Shown here: piece after piece, positions 9,360 to 17,824 of the stretch
Position numbering within the stretch: position 1 is the first letter of the stretch
Layout: each line of letters opens with the position of its first letter
Source of the DNA: Flavobacterium sp. IB48
GTDB lineage: Bacteria; Bacteroidota; Bacteroidia; Flavobacteriales; Flavobacteriaceae
NCBI RefSeq assembly: GCF_016405855.1
Contig: NZ_JAEFCA010000001.1
Span: 1,298,372-1,362,371, forward strand
DNA length: 64,000 nucleotides
Reading direction: 5' to 3'
Notes under the pieces: model-generated
Database searches by the model: none
What the model saw: only the letters and a program-made list of their open reading frames with translations
Told to the model about the DNA's origin: nothing
Position numbers and translations under genes: made by a program

Positions 9360-10901
9360 ATGGCAAAACAAGAAGATATATTTAAGAATGTGGTTTCGCA
9401 CGCAAAAGAGTACGGATTTATTTTTCCGTCAAGCGAAGTTTACGACGGATTAAGTGCTGTATATGATTATGCACAAAATGGTGTCGAATTAAAAAAGAAT
9501 ATCCGTGAATATTGGTGGAAATCAATGGTTCAAATGAATGAAAATATTGTCGGCCTTGATGCTGCAATATTGATGCATCCAACAACTTGGAAAGCTTCTG
9601 GACACGTTGATGCTTTCAATGATCCATTAATTGATAATAAAGATTCTAAAAAGAGATATAGAGCTGACGTCTTGGTTGAAGATCATGCTGAAAAAATTCA
9701 CCAAAAAGCACAAAAAGAAATTGACAAAGCAAAAGCTCGTTTTGGCGATGCATTCAACGAACAAGAATTTGTAACTACAAATGCTCGTGTAATTGAATAT
9801 TTAGCTAAAGAAAAAGAAATTAGAGAGCGTTTAGGACGTTCTTTAGGAGCAGGTGATTTGGCTGATGTAAAAGCATTAATTGAAGAGCTTGAAATTTCTG
9901 ATCCTGAAACTGGTTCTAAAAACTGGACAGAGGTAAAACAATTTAACTTAATGTTCGGAACAAAATTAGGTGCATCTGCTGAGAATGCGATGGATTTATA
10001 TTTGCGTCCAGAAACAGCTCAAGGTATTTTTGTTAACTTCTTAAACGTTCAGAAATCGGGTCGTATGAAAGTTCCTTTTGGAATTGCTCAAACGGGTAAA
10101 GCATTCAGAAACGAGATTGTTGCAAGACAGTTTATTTTCCGTATGCGTGAATTTGAACAAATGGAAATGCAATTTTTTGTACGTCCAGGAGAAGAAATGA
10201 AATCATACGAATACTGGAAAGAGACTCGTTTGAAATGGCATTTATCTTTAGGATTAGGAAAAGAAAATTACCGTTTTCATGATCACGAGAAATTGGCTCA
10301 CTACGCAAACGCAGCAGCAGATATCGAATTTAATTTCCCATTCGGATTTAAAGAATTGGAAGGAATTCACTCTCGTACCGATTTTGATTTGAAAGCACAC
10401 GAAGAATATTCTGGAAGAAAATTACAATATTTTGATCCTGAACTTAACGAAAACTATGTTCCTTATGTAGTAGAAACTTCTGTAGGTTTAGATCGTATGT
10501 TCTTGGCAGTTTTTGCTACTTCATTAAAAGAAGAAACATTAGAAGACGGTTCTACAAGAACGGTTTTAAAATTGCCAGCAGTTTTAGCACCAACAAAAGC
10601 AGCGGTATTGCCATTGGTTAAAAAAGATGGTTTACCAGAAGTTTCAAGAAAGATCATCGAAGATTTGAAATGGGATTTCAATGTTGCTTATGATGAAAAA
10701 GATGCTGTAGGACGTCGTTACAGAAGACAAGATGCTTTAGGAACACCTTTCTGTATTACAGTAGATCATCAGACGCTTGAAGACGAAACAGTAACAATTC
10801 GTCATAGAGATACAATGAAACAAGATCGTGTAAAAATTACTGAATTAAGAGGTATTATCGAAAACGAAGTTTCGATGAAAAACTGGTTAATGAAAATGTA
10901 A
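9360..10901 (+). CDS. glyS: Glycyl-tRNA synthetase (single-chain type)
   Basis: A 513-aa class II aminoacyl-tRNA synthetase that charges tRNA-Gly in the cytoplasm, of the homodimeric bacterial/eukaryotic type rather than the alpha2-beta2 type. Visible motifs: LYLRPETAQGIFVNF, motif 2 (FRNEIVARQFIFRMREFEQ), motif 3 (VGLDRMFLAVF), and a C-terminal anticodon-binding domain with RRYRRQDALGTPFCITVD. The ATG at 9360 follows the -7 box almost directly, so the leader is extremely short or absent. A stem-loop terminator follows the gene. Confidence 0.97.
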   Translation: MAKQEDIFKNVVSHAKEYGFIFPSSEVYDGLSAVYDYAQNGVELKKNIREYWWKSMVQMNENIVGLDAAILMHPTTWKASGHVDAFNDPLIDNKDSKKRYRADVLVEDHAEKIHQKAQKEIDKAKARFGDAFNEQEFVTTNARVIEYLAKEKEIRERLGRSLGAGDLADVKALIEELEISDPETGSKNWTEVKQFNLMFGTKLGASAENAMDLYLRPETAQGIFVNFLNVQKSGRMKVPFGIAQTGKAFRNEIVARQFIFRMREFEQMEMQFFVRPGEEMKSYEYWKETRLKWHLSLGLGKENYRFHDHEKLAHYANAAADIEFNFPFGFKELEGIHSRTDFDLKAHEEYSGRKLQYFDPELNENYVPYVVETSVGLDRMFLAVFATSLKEETLEDGSTRTVLKLPAVLAPTKAAVLPLVKKDGLPEVSRKIIEDLKWDFNVAYDEKDAVGRRYRRQDALGTPFCITVDHQTLEDETVTIRHRDTMKQDRVKITELRGIIENEVSMKNWLMKM

Positions 10902-10921
10902 TCTTTACAAGTTATTTTATA

Positions 10922-10960
10922 GATCCCAAATTCCGTCAAGGAGTTTGGGATTTTTGTTTT
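10922..10960 (+). terminator. Intrinsic terminator after glyS
   Basis: ATCCCAAA / TTTGGGAT stem, with an extra partly paired TTCC/GGAG, followed by a T-rich tract. Confidence 0.8.
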
Positions 10961-11067
10961 TTTAAATAGGTATTTTATCGGCTTTTTTTGCATTTCATCT
11001 TTATGTATCAACATTTTTGTTTAATGTGTTAACAATGAGGTGTTTGAAATTTTTAAAAGTGTAATTT

Positions 11068-11075
11068 TAGATTTG
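11068..11075 (+). promoter_or_regulatory. Promoter of the LytTR regulator gene
   Basis: TAGATTTG fits the TAnnTTTG -7 consensus. A TTTG at 11043-11046 lies 21 bp upstream as a -33 element. The leader to the start codon would be about 90 nt. Confidence 0.55.
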
Positions 11076-11170
11076 TAATACCATCAAGAATAATTTTTTT
11101 CTTCAATGCATCGATTTAAAACTATTTTTTGATTATGATTGTGCAGTGAGAAAACCAACCAAACCTGAAA

Positions 11171-11980
11171 TTGAAAAAGTATTCCTATATTATAATTGAT
11201 GATGACGCTGAGAGTATTTTGAAAACCCAAACAACCGCTTCTGGTTTTTCAGAATTATCTTTTATGGCATCGGCATCAAATTTTCAGGATGGTTTAGACT
11301 TGGTTTTAGAACACAAACCAGCGTTGATTTTTCTCGAAATCGAACCGAGAAATCTGGCAAGTCATTTGTCTCTGGCTTTTATTAGCGAACTTCATCGTTT
11401 TTTGCAGCACATTCCTAAAATTATCGTTACAACGAAGCAAAAAGACAAAGCATTTGATGCTATTCAATACGGTGTTTTCGATTATCTTCTTAAGCCAATT
11501 GCATCAAGTGATCTTTTAAAAACAATTTTAAAACTCAATAGAGCCAATTTAGAGCCCCAAATAGCTCCGTTTAGAGAAGAACCAGTTTCTGTTATTGTTG
11601 AAGCTGGAACAATTCCGCAAAACATTCAAAAGCCATTAACGATCTGTATAAAATCGTACGGAGATTACCGATATCTAAATGCTGAAGATATTTGCTATTT
11701 TCAGGCTGATAATAATTCGACAGATATTTATTTGAACACAGGCGAAATGATTACGGCGTTTAAAACGTTAAAGCATTTTGAAAGCGTTTTGACGTATCCT
11801 TTTATCCGTATTCATAACAGTTATGTAATTAATCGAAATTACATTTCTAGGATTCATAGCGGAAACTCAATCTGTTACATAAAAAACTCTACCAAAAAGA
11901 TTCCTTTTTCTAAAACCTACAGAGCAAATGTAGAGCAGATTATTGCCGATTTTGCAGCAGGAAATTATCTAGAAGTCTAA
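11171..11980 (+). CDS. LytTR response regulator with Glu at the phospho-acceptor position
   Basis: A 269-aa LytR/AlgR-type regulator. The receiver domain (about 1-125) has the acidic triad D10-D11-D12, a switch Thr (IVTTKQ) and the conserved Lys (LLKPI). The residue that should be the phosphorylated Asp is E56 in FLEIEPR. The C-terminal LytTR DNA-binding domain (about 155-265) shows DICYFQADNNSTDIYLNTGE and RIHNSYVINRNYISRI. It starts at TTG: an in-frame TGA at 11147 is followed by no ATG before the receiver domain. No cognate kinase is adjacent on this side. Confidence 0.88.
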   Translation: MKKYSYIIIDDDAESILKTQTTASGFSELSFMASASNFQDGLDLVLEHKPALIFLEIEPRNLASHLSLAFISELHRFLQHIPKIIVTTKQKDKAFDAIQYGVFDYLLKPIASSDLLKTILKLNRANLEPQIAPFREEPVSVIVEAGTIPQNIQKPLTICIKSYGDYRYLNAEDICYFQADNNSTDIYLNTGEMITAFKTLKHFESVLTYPFIRIHNSYVINRNYISRIHSGNSICYIKNSTKKIPFSKTYRANVEQIIADFAAGNYLEV

Positions 11981-12155
11981 AAATTAGACGATTACATTAA
12001 TTTGCTATCCATTGACTATCAATTGGGTACGATCTACCATAAACTCAATTTTTCATATAAATTTTTTTCGACCTCGGTGTTAGTTTTACACTCTGATTCG
12101 TCGCAAATAGCGAATCATCTCCAAAAATTAAAACAAACATTAAAAACCTCAGGTC

Positions 12156-12407
12156 ATGAAAAAAACAGCTTTAACATTCGGATTATTCTCATTAGTAGTA
12201 GTAGCAACTTCTTTCGCAAATCCAACAACTCCTATTGTTCCAACTGAAAAACTAAGTGTTGTTCTTCCGGTTGATGGTAAAGGATCTACAGGAGGTAATA
12301 GAAAACACGATGATTTAATGAGCAATCAAGAATCAGTAGCAAAAAACAACCAAGCAAGTTTTGATGCAATTAATCAATCTTTAGGTGCAAACAAAAAACT
12401 AGATTAA
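12156..12407 (+). CDS. Small exported protein of unknown function
   Basis: An 83-aa product with a clear signal peptide (residues 1 to about 21, ending ATSFA). The mature part is polar, of about 60 residues, with a GKGSTGGNRKHDD stretch and an Asn/Gln/Ser-rich tail. No domain recognised and no Cys. It lies between the LytTR regulator and the TPR histidine kinase, so a role as an extracytoplasmic signal or target is possible but is only inference. A terminator hairpin follows at 12441. Confidence 0.65.
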   Translation: MKKTALTFGLFSLVVVATSFANPTTPIVPTEKLSVVLPVDGKGSTGGNRKHDDLMSNQESVAKNNQASFDAINQSLGANKKLD

Positions 12408-12440
12408 GTTTCGTAATAAAAACGAACATTAAAAATATTT

Positions 12441-12474
12441 AAGCTGTCAAATTTTTGACAGCTTTTTTTTTTAG
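12441..12474 (+). terminator. Intrinsic terminator after the small exported protein
   Basis: AAGCTGTCAAA / TTTGACAGCTT stem followed by a run of T. The right arm contains the TTTG that serves as -33 element of the next gene. Confidence 0.85.
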
Positions 12475-12482
12475 TATTTTTG
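12475..12482 (+). promoter_or_regulatory. Promoter of the TPR histidine kinase
   Basis: TATTTTTG (-7) with TTTG at 12454-12457 (-33), 17 bp apart. The -33 element is inside the terminator stem of the preceding gene. The position rules out the in-frame TTG at 12480 as the start codon. Confidence 0.65.
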
Positions 12483-12500
12483 GGAAAATTCGCAATTATA

Positions 12501-14561
12501 TTGAAAAAAAGCTTCCAAATATTATTGTCTTCATTTTTGGTGTTGTTTTTAATTGGGTGTACCAAGAAAAATGATTTAACCAAGAACACAAATTCTACAG
12601 AAGATAGCCTTTCTGTTTATTTATCATTAGCTAATGACATAAGCTTAAGCTATGAATCTAAACAGAAGTATACTCAAAAAGCATTATCTGTAGTAGAAAA
12701 AAAGAAAAACGATTCTCTTTCTAGAGCAAATTTGTTCAAGATTGCTAATAGATACTTTAATATGAATGATTTAGAATCATTTAAAGTAATATCTGAGCTT
12801 GTCTTGAATAGAGCAATAATTGCTAAAGATTCTGCTTATATGGCAAAAGCCTATACTTATCTTGGAGATTATTATAGTAATAGAATGATTTCTGATAGCG
12901 CTTTCAGAAGCTATTTCAAAGCTCAAAAGATTTATTTGCAAATTAATGATCAGTATAATTTGGCAAAAACACTAATAAGCAAAGCAAGCCTTCAGTATAA
13001 TGAAGCAGATTTCTTTGAGAGTGAAATATCGGTTTTTAAAGCTTTAGAAATTTTAAAAACTAAAAAAGATGTCAATGAACAGCTTTATGAATGTTATAAC
13101 CTTCTCGGTATACTTTCTAACGAAAGAGAAGAATATAACAAAGCAATAGATTACCAAAACAAAGCACTGAAAACTTTAGATGATAAATCCATTCCATCAG
13201 ATTTTCAATTAAAAGCTACTTCATTAAACAATATTGGTTTTGTTTACTTGCGTATGAAGAATTATACGCAAGCAATATCTTGTTTTGAGAAAGGATTAGA
13301 AGAAAAAAATCTATTTGAAGAAAAAACCATTCTGTATGCGATGTTGTTAGATAATTTAGCCTATTCTAAATTAAAATCTAACAGAGTGGATGGTCTGCCT
13401 GCTCAATTTTATAGATCTTTAAAAATTAGAGATAGTTTAGGATTAAAAATGGAAATGATATCCAATCAGATTCATCTGTCGGAATATTATGCTTTAAAAA
13501 AGGATACTGCAAAAGCTGTTGAATTTTCTAAACAAGCTTTACTTCTTTCGCGTTCATCTGATAAGCTAAACAATACTTTACAAGCATTGAAGCAAATTGC
13601 TGCCGTAGATCCTAAAAACGCAGCAAAATATTCTAAAGAGTACATTCAGTTAAATGATAAAATGCTTAAAGCAGAGCGCAATATGGGAGAAAAATTCTCT
13701 CGTATTGAATATGAGACCAACGAAATTAAAGACCAAAATTCTAGCCTTCAAGAAAAGAATAAAACTTTGGTTTATGTATTTAGTATTTGTACATTGCTCG
13801 GGTTGTTTTTTTATGTTTATAAAACACAACAGGCCAAAAATCGCGAACTTCTTTTTAAGCAACAACAGCAGATTGCAAATGAAGACATTTATAATTTGAT
13901 GATTTCGCAGCAAAATGAAATTGAGCTTACACGAATAAAGGAAAAGAAAAGAGTAGCGCAGGAATTGCATGATGGTATTTTAGGGCGCATGTTTGGTATT
14001 AGAATAAGCTTGGACAGTTTGGATAAACTTGACGAAATCGAGGCTGTTCCTAAAAGAAAAAAATATCTTACCGAACTAAAAAATGTGGAACAAGATATTC
14101 GAGAAATTTCGCATGATTTAAATAGAGAGAAATCGGAATTAATTAATAATTTTGTTTCGATTTTGAATAAACTATTTGAAGATCAGATAAATACATATAG
14201 TTCGAAATTGATTACTTTTTTTGATCCCGATATAAAATGGGATTTGATGAGTAATATTGAAAAAATCAATTTATATCGAATTGTTCAAGAAGGACTCCAG
14301 AATTGTAATAAATATGCTGAAGCCGATATTATTAGAGTGGAATTTAAAAATGAAAACAATAATTTGGTTCTAAGGATAGAAGATGACGGAATTGGATTTA
14401 ATACCAATAGAACCAAAAATGGAATAGGTTTGCATAATATAGAATATCGAGTAAAAGAATGTAAGGGCACAGTTACGATAAAATCTGCCAAGGGAGAAGG
14501 AACAATTCTCTCTATAGAAATCCCAATAGACCCAAATAATAACCTGCATAATGACATTTGA
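12501..14561 (+). CDS. TPR-containing lipoprotein sensor histidine kinase (NarL/HisKA_3 type)
   Basis: A 686-aa kinase. It has a lipoprotein-type signal (FLVLFLIGC) and a periplasmic array of TPR repeats (about residues 30-390). A transmembrane helix (about 425-445, VYVFSICTLLGLFFYVYK) leads to a short coiled segment, the HisKA_3 dimerisation domain with phospho-acceptor H490 (ELHDGILG), and a HATPase_c domain with EDDGIGF and GIGLHN. Known for the family: autophosphorylation and phosphotransfer to a LuxR/NarL-type regulator. I set the start at TTG 12501 because the promoter -7 box covers the upstream TTG and no ATG is in frame. It overlaps the response regulator gene by 11 bp, so the two are translationally coupled. 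Confidence 0.9.
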   Translation: MKKSFQILLSSFLVLFLIGCTKKNDLTKNTNSTEDSLSVYLSLANDISLSYESKQKYTQKALSVVEKKKNDSLSRANLFKIANRYFNMNDLESFKVISELVLNRAIIAKDSAYMAKAYTYLGDYYSNRMISDSAFRSYFKAQKIYLQINDQYNLAKTLISKASLQYNEADFFESEISVFKALEILKTKKDVNEQLYECYNLLGILSNEREEYNKAIDYQNKALKTLDDKSIPSDFQLKATSLNNIGFVYLRMKNYTQAISCFEKGLEEKNLFEEKTILYAMLLDNLAYSKLKSNRVDGLPAQFYRSLKIRDSLGLKMEMISNQIHLSEYYALKKDTAKAVEFSKQALLLSRSSDKLNNTLQALKQIAAVDPKNAAKYSKEYIQLNDKMLKAERNMGEKFSRIEYETNEIKDQNSSLQEKNKTLVYVFSICTLLGLFFYVYKTQQAKNRELLFKQQQQIANEDIYNLMISQQNEIELTRIKEKKRVAQELHDGILGRMFGIRISLDSLDKLDEIEAVPKRKKYLTELKNVEQDIREISHDLNREKSELINNFVSILNKLFEDQINTYSSKLITFFDPDIKWDLMSNIEKINLYRIVQEGLQNCNKYAEADIIRVEFKNENNNLVLRIEDDGIGFNTNRTKNGIGLHNIEYRVKECKGTVTIKSAKGEGTILSIEIPIDPNNNLHNDI

Positions 14562-15252
14562 CTTACCAACTTCAGTTCCACAATTAGTTAAAAAGAATAT
14601 TTTAATAGTAGACGACCATCCGTTTATTATTGAAGGATATAAAAATGCTATAACTCGTTATAATACAAAACAATACGATTTTTTTATTGCACAGGCACAT
14701 GATTGTAGATCTGGTTATGATATAATAGAAAATGAGAACACGCCCGAGTTTGATATTGCTTTTTTAGATATCAGTATGCCTCCTTACGAAGAAAAAGAGA
14801 TCTTTTCTGGTGAAGATCTTGCAAAGCTACTTCTGAAAAAAATGCCTTCGTGCAAGATCATTCTTTTGACAATGTATACAGAATTGCTAAAGATCAAAAC
14901 TATTATTAGAACAATTCAGCCAAACGGATTGATTATTAAAAATGACCTTACTTTTGACGAATTGCTTTTGGCTTTTGATAAAGTGATGAAAAATGAAAAA
15001 TACTATAGCCAATCGGTTGTAAAAATGCTCAATCAGTCCACACATAATGCTATCGAAATAGATCAATACGATAAACAAATATTAGTTCATTTAGCAAAAG
15101 GAACCCCAATTCAGGAAATGCTGCAGCATGTTCCCATTTCTTTAAAAGCTATTGAAAAAAGAAAAAAGCATTTGAAAGAGTTATTGAAAATTAAAAATGA
15201 TTCTGATTCTGATTTGGTGAAAGAAGCAAGAAGCAAAGGACTTTTAGGATAA
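14551..15252 (+). CDS. LuxR/NarL-type response regulator
   Basis: A 233-aa partner of the preceding kinase. The receiver domain has D21-D22 (LIVDDHP) and phospho-acceptor D73 (AFLDISMPP). The C-terminal HTH region (about 170-225) has ISLKAIEKRKKHLKELL as the likely recognition helix, rather diverged from classic GerE. Its ATG lies inside the kinase gene (11-bp overlap). Targets are unknown. A terminator follows, and the gene converges with thiL. Confidence 0.9.
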   Translation: MTFDLPTSVPQLVKKNILIVDDHPFIIEGYKNAITRYNTKQYDFFIAQAHDCRSGYDIIENENTPEFDIAFLDISMPPYEEKEIFSGEDLAKLLLKKMPSCKIILLTMYTELLKIKTIIRTIQPNGLIIKNDLTFDELLLAFDKVMKNEKYYSQSVVKMLNQSTHNAIEIDQYDKQILVHLAKGTPIQEMLQHVPISLKAIEKRKKHLKELLKIKNDSDSDLVKEARSKGLLG

Positions 15253-15279
15253 AATTAAAATCGTAAGAAACAATAAAAA

Positions 15280-15330
15280 AAATTCCAAATTCTGATAGCT
15301 AGACTAGCTTTTGGAATTTGGAATTTTTTA
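15280..15330. terminator. Convergent-gene terminator
   Basis: AATTCCAAATTC / GAATTTGGAATT inverted repeat flanked by A- and T-runs, between the response regulator (+) and thiL (-). A related AATTCCAAATTCC element occurs near 59810. Confidence 0.75.
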
Positions 15331-15348
15331 TTTAGAGTTTTGTTTGCT

Positions 15349-16395
15349 TTATTCTGTCAAAGCATCCCATCCGCGCGCTTTTAAAGCAATTTTTGTGTTG
15401 GCGCGGGTTACAAGATGAATTCCTTCATTTTCTTCTGCCATATGGCCAATAACAGAGAAATTCGGATTTCCTTTTATTTTATCAAAATCATTAATGTCAA
15501 TTGTAAATAAAAGTTCGTAATCTTCACCGCCATTTATGGCAACCGTCGTGCTGTCGATATTAAATTCTTCGCAAGTAGAAATAAACTGCGGATCTAACGG
15601 AAGTTTATCTTCATATAAATTACAACCCACTTTAGATTGCTTGCAGATATGAATAATCTCAGAAGATAATCCGTCTGAAATATCGATCATTGCTGTTGGT
15701 TTTATATCTAAAGCATGAAGTAAAGTGCGAACATCTTTTCTAGCTTCAGGTTTCAATTGGCGTTCTACCAAATAAGTATAAGGATCTAAATCGGGCTGAT
15801 TGTTTGGGTTAACCTGAAAAACTTGTTTCTCACGTTCTAAAACCTGCAATCCCATATAAGCGGCACCAAGATCGCCAGTTACAACCAATAAATCAGTTTG
15901 TTTGGCTCCGTTTCTGTAAACCAATTCATTTTCGTCAGCTTCTCCAATTGCGGTAATACTGATAATTAATCCTTTTTGAGATGAGGTTGTGTCACCGCCA
16001 ATAACATCAACTTTGTATTCTTTTGCAGCGTGTGTAATTCCTGCAAATAATTCTTCTAAAGCTTCAAGAGGAAAACGATTTGAAACAGCAACCGAAACCG
16101 TAATTTGTGTCGGTTTCGCATTCATTGCACAAATATCAGAAACATTTACTACGACCGCTTTATAACCTAAATGTTTCAAAGGCATGTAAGCCAAATCAAA
16201 ATGAACGCCTTCAATTAATAAATCGGTTGAAACTACTACTTTCTTATCTTTAAAATCAAGAACGGCAGCATCATCGCCAATACTTTTTAAAGTCGATTCC
16301 TGAGTAACATCAAAGTTTTTGGTTAAATGGTCAATTAAACCAAATTCGCCCAATTGAGCTATACTAGTTCTCTGCTGATTTTTATCTTCAATCAT
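15349..16395 (-). CDS. thiL: Thiamine-monophosphate kinase
   Basis: Phosphorylates thiamine monophosphate to the pyrophosphate cofactor in the cytoplasm. 348 aa, typical for Bacteroidota. Motifs: N-terminal IGDDAAVLDF, DICAMNAKPTQ, GGDTTSS and DISDGLSSEI, which bind Mg-ATP and substrate in the PurM/ThiL fold. A -7 box lies 30 bp upstream, with a repeat tract further upstream. Confidence 0.96.
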   Translation of the reverse strand: MIEDKNQQRTSIAQLGEFGLIDHLTKNFDVTQESTLKSIGDDAAVLDFKDKKVVVSTDLLIEGVHFDLAYMPLKHLGYKAVVVNVSDICAMNAKPTQITVSVAVSNRFPLEALEELFAGITHAAKEYKVDVIGGDTTSSQKGLIISITAIGEADENELVYRNGAKQTDLLVVTGDLGAAYMGLQVLEREKQVFQVNPNNQPDLDPYTYLVERQLKPEARKDVRTLLHALDIKPTAMIDISDGLSSEIIHICKQSKVGCNLYEDKLPLDPQFISTCEEFNIDSTTVAINGGEDYELLFTIDINDFDKIKGNPNFSVIGHMAEENEGIHLVTRANTKIALKARGWDALTE

Positions 16396-16424
16396 TTCTG
16401 TTAAGTTCCAAAGTTATTAAGGTG

Positions 16425-16432
16425 CAAAGGTA
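16425..16432 (-). promoter_or_regulatory. -7 box TACCTTTG of thiL
   Basis: TAnnTTTG match on the minus strand, about 30 bp before the thiL ATG. Confidence 0.5.
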
Positions 16433-16442
16433 CAAAGGATTT

Positions 16443-16492
16443 TTTTAAAGATGCTAAGATTCTGAGATACTAAGGTTCTAAGTTTTTTTTCT
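16443..16492 (-). repeat. CTTAGAA-type short degenerate repeat tract
   Basis: On the minus strand, consecutive CTTAGAAC, CTTAGTATCTCAGAAT, CTTAGCATC words upstream of thiL. Related tracts lie upstream of the genes starting at 18782 and 61030 and near 61170-61210. Confidence 0.7.
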
Positions 16493-16499
16493 AGGAGAT

Positions 16500-16712
16500 T
16501 TATATTGTTGTCTAAAAAAATAATTGCCTCCTGCTTTAGCTGGAGGTCAGCTTAATGCAAATATAAAAAGGCTTTAGCCGAACTTTAACGTTTTGACTAA
16601 AGCCTTTTTTCATAATCTTTTTTCACCTAGCGGAAGCTGCGTTTCTACAGCAGGAAAAAATATTTTAAAATTATTTTTTTACTGCTGACAAACTGTTGTC
16701 ACCAGCCCATTT
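16500..16712. other. Gene-free region with palindromic elements
   Basis: No ORF is convincing here. The region holds a CCTCC / GGAGG palindrome around GCTTTAGCT (about 16528-16549), a terminator-like stem AAAAGGCTTTAG / CTAAAGCCTTTT (about 16567-16608) with a T-run, and a GC-richer AGCGGAAGCTGCG stretch near 16629. It looks like a dispersed intergenic repeat between divergent thiL and the DinB genes. Confidence 0.5.
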
Positions 16713-16720
16713 TACTTTTG
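16713..16720 (+). promoter_or_regulatory. -7 box TACTTTTG of the DinB-like operon
   Basis: TAnnTTTG match 30 bp before the ATG at 16751. Confidence 0.5.
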
Positions 16721-16750
16721 AAGTATTAAAAATATTTAAACTTTAAAACC

Positions 16751-17230
16751 ATGAAAACATTAGAAGCACAAGTTATTACTTCAGAAGATTTATTAAAACA
16801 CTGGCAAGGACACAGAGCACTTACACGTCGTTTAATTGAGATTTTTCCAGAAAAAGATTTCTTCGAATTTTCGATTGGCGGAATGAGACCTTTTGCAAAA
16901 TTAGTAGATGAGCTTTTGGCTATTGCAGTTCCAGGTTTAAAAGGAATTGTAACGAAAGAAACTGCACCATTCTCAGAAGGAACTGAAAAACTAATTTTCA
17001 AAGCACAATATCTTGAAAAATGGGATCAAGCAACAGAAGAAATCAATAAATATTGGGAACAATTATCAGTTGAAGATTTTAGCGAGACCTTTAACCTTTT
17101 TGGACAATATGAATTTCCTGTAATTCAGAATATCTTATATTTTATTGATAATGAAGTGCATCACCGCGGACAAGCTTATGTTTATTTAAGAGCTTTAAAT
17201 ATCGAACCACCATTTTTCTGGGAAAGATAA
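16751..17230 (+). CDS. DinB-fold protein (putative metal-dependent thiol transferase family)
   Basis: A 159-aa four-helix DinB/YfiT-like protein. The His residues expected to bind a metal are present near the N-terminus (LKHWQGHRALTRRL) and in the late HHRGQAYVYLR motif, which is the family hallmark. Known relatives include bacillithiol- or mycothiol-dependent transferases, but most are uncharacterised. It begins a two-gene unit with another DinB-fold gene 47 bp downstream. Confidence 0.85.
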   Translation: MKTLEAQVITSEDLLKHWQGHRALTRRLIEIFPEKDFFEFSIGGMRPFAKLVDELLAIAVPGLKGIVTKETAPFSEGTEKLIFKAQYLEKWDQATEEINKYWEQLSVEDFSETFNLFGQYEFPVIQNILYFIDNEVHHRGQAYVYLRALNIEPPFFWER

Positions 17231-17277
17231 TTGATGTTTTTTTAGTAACTTAATATCAGAAATCTAAAACTAAGGCT

Positions 17278-17778
17278 ATGAGTTTAAAGAAGATAATGTC
17301 CAATTATGCAGATTATAATTTATGGGTAAATCAACAATTTGTAAATTGGCTTTCGCCGAAATCGGCTGAATTGCTTTATGCAGAAGTGCCGTCGAGTTTT
17401 TCTACAATTATGAAAACGCTTGATCATATCTGGTCTACTGAGGAATATTGGTTTTCTGTCATTTCCGAATCTTCATTAACAGAAAAGAAAGCAGAAAGCG
17501 ATTTGTCAAAAGAGGAAATATTTGCCGGATTATTAAATTCGTCTACAAAATTGAAACATCTTATTAACTCATTATCTGAAGAAGATTTAATGAAAGAAGT
17601 TAAAATCGTAAATCCGTGGTTTGAATGTGAACTGCCCATTTCCGAATATTTAATCCAAGTTATCAATCATGGAACGTATCATCGAGGCCAGATTGTAACA
17701 ATAGGACGAAATGTTGGAATTACAGATGCCTCAAACACCGATTATAATTTTTATAATGTTGTAAAGGCAAATCAATAA
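17278..17778 (+). CDS. DinB-fold protein, second copy
   Basis: A 166-aa DinB-family protein with the His pattern of a metal site: LDHIWSTEEYWF near residue 45 and HGTYHRGQIVTIGR near 130. It is clearly diverged from the preceding DinB protein. No promoter box was found in the 47-bp gap, so it is probably co-transcribed. The molecular role is unknown. It converges with the WYL regulator gene. Confidence 0.85.
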   Translation: MSLKKIMSNYADYNLWVNQQFVNWLSPKSAELLYAEVPSSFSTIMKTLDHIWSTEEYWFSVISESSLTEKKAESDLSKEEIFAGLLNSSTKLKHLINSLSEEDLMKEVKIVNPWFECELPISEYLIQVINHGTYHRGQIVTIGRNVGITDASNTDYNFYNVVKANQ

Positions 17779-17782
17779 ATAA

Positions 17783-17824
17783 AAAACTCCCAAAGATGAA
17801 ATGAATTTCTTTGGGAGTTTTTTT
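17783..17824. terminator. Bidirectional terminator
   Basis: AAAAACTCCCAAAGA / TCTTTGGGAGTTTTT inverted repeat between convergent genes. Confidence 0.9.

Noticed and set aside
12002..12247. 81-codon ORF overlapping the small exported protein
   Set aside because: It overlaps the signal-peptide gene in another frame, has a Ser-rich low-complexity end and no promoter or start context.
12480..12500. Longer start of the TPR histidine kinase
   Set aside because: The TTG at 12480 is inside the -7 promoter box; the shorter form begins with a regular lipoprotein signal.
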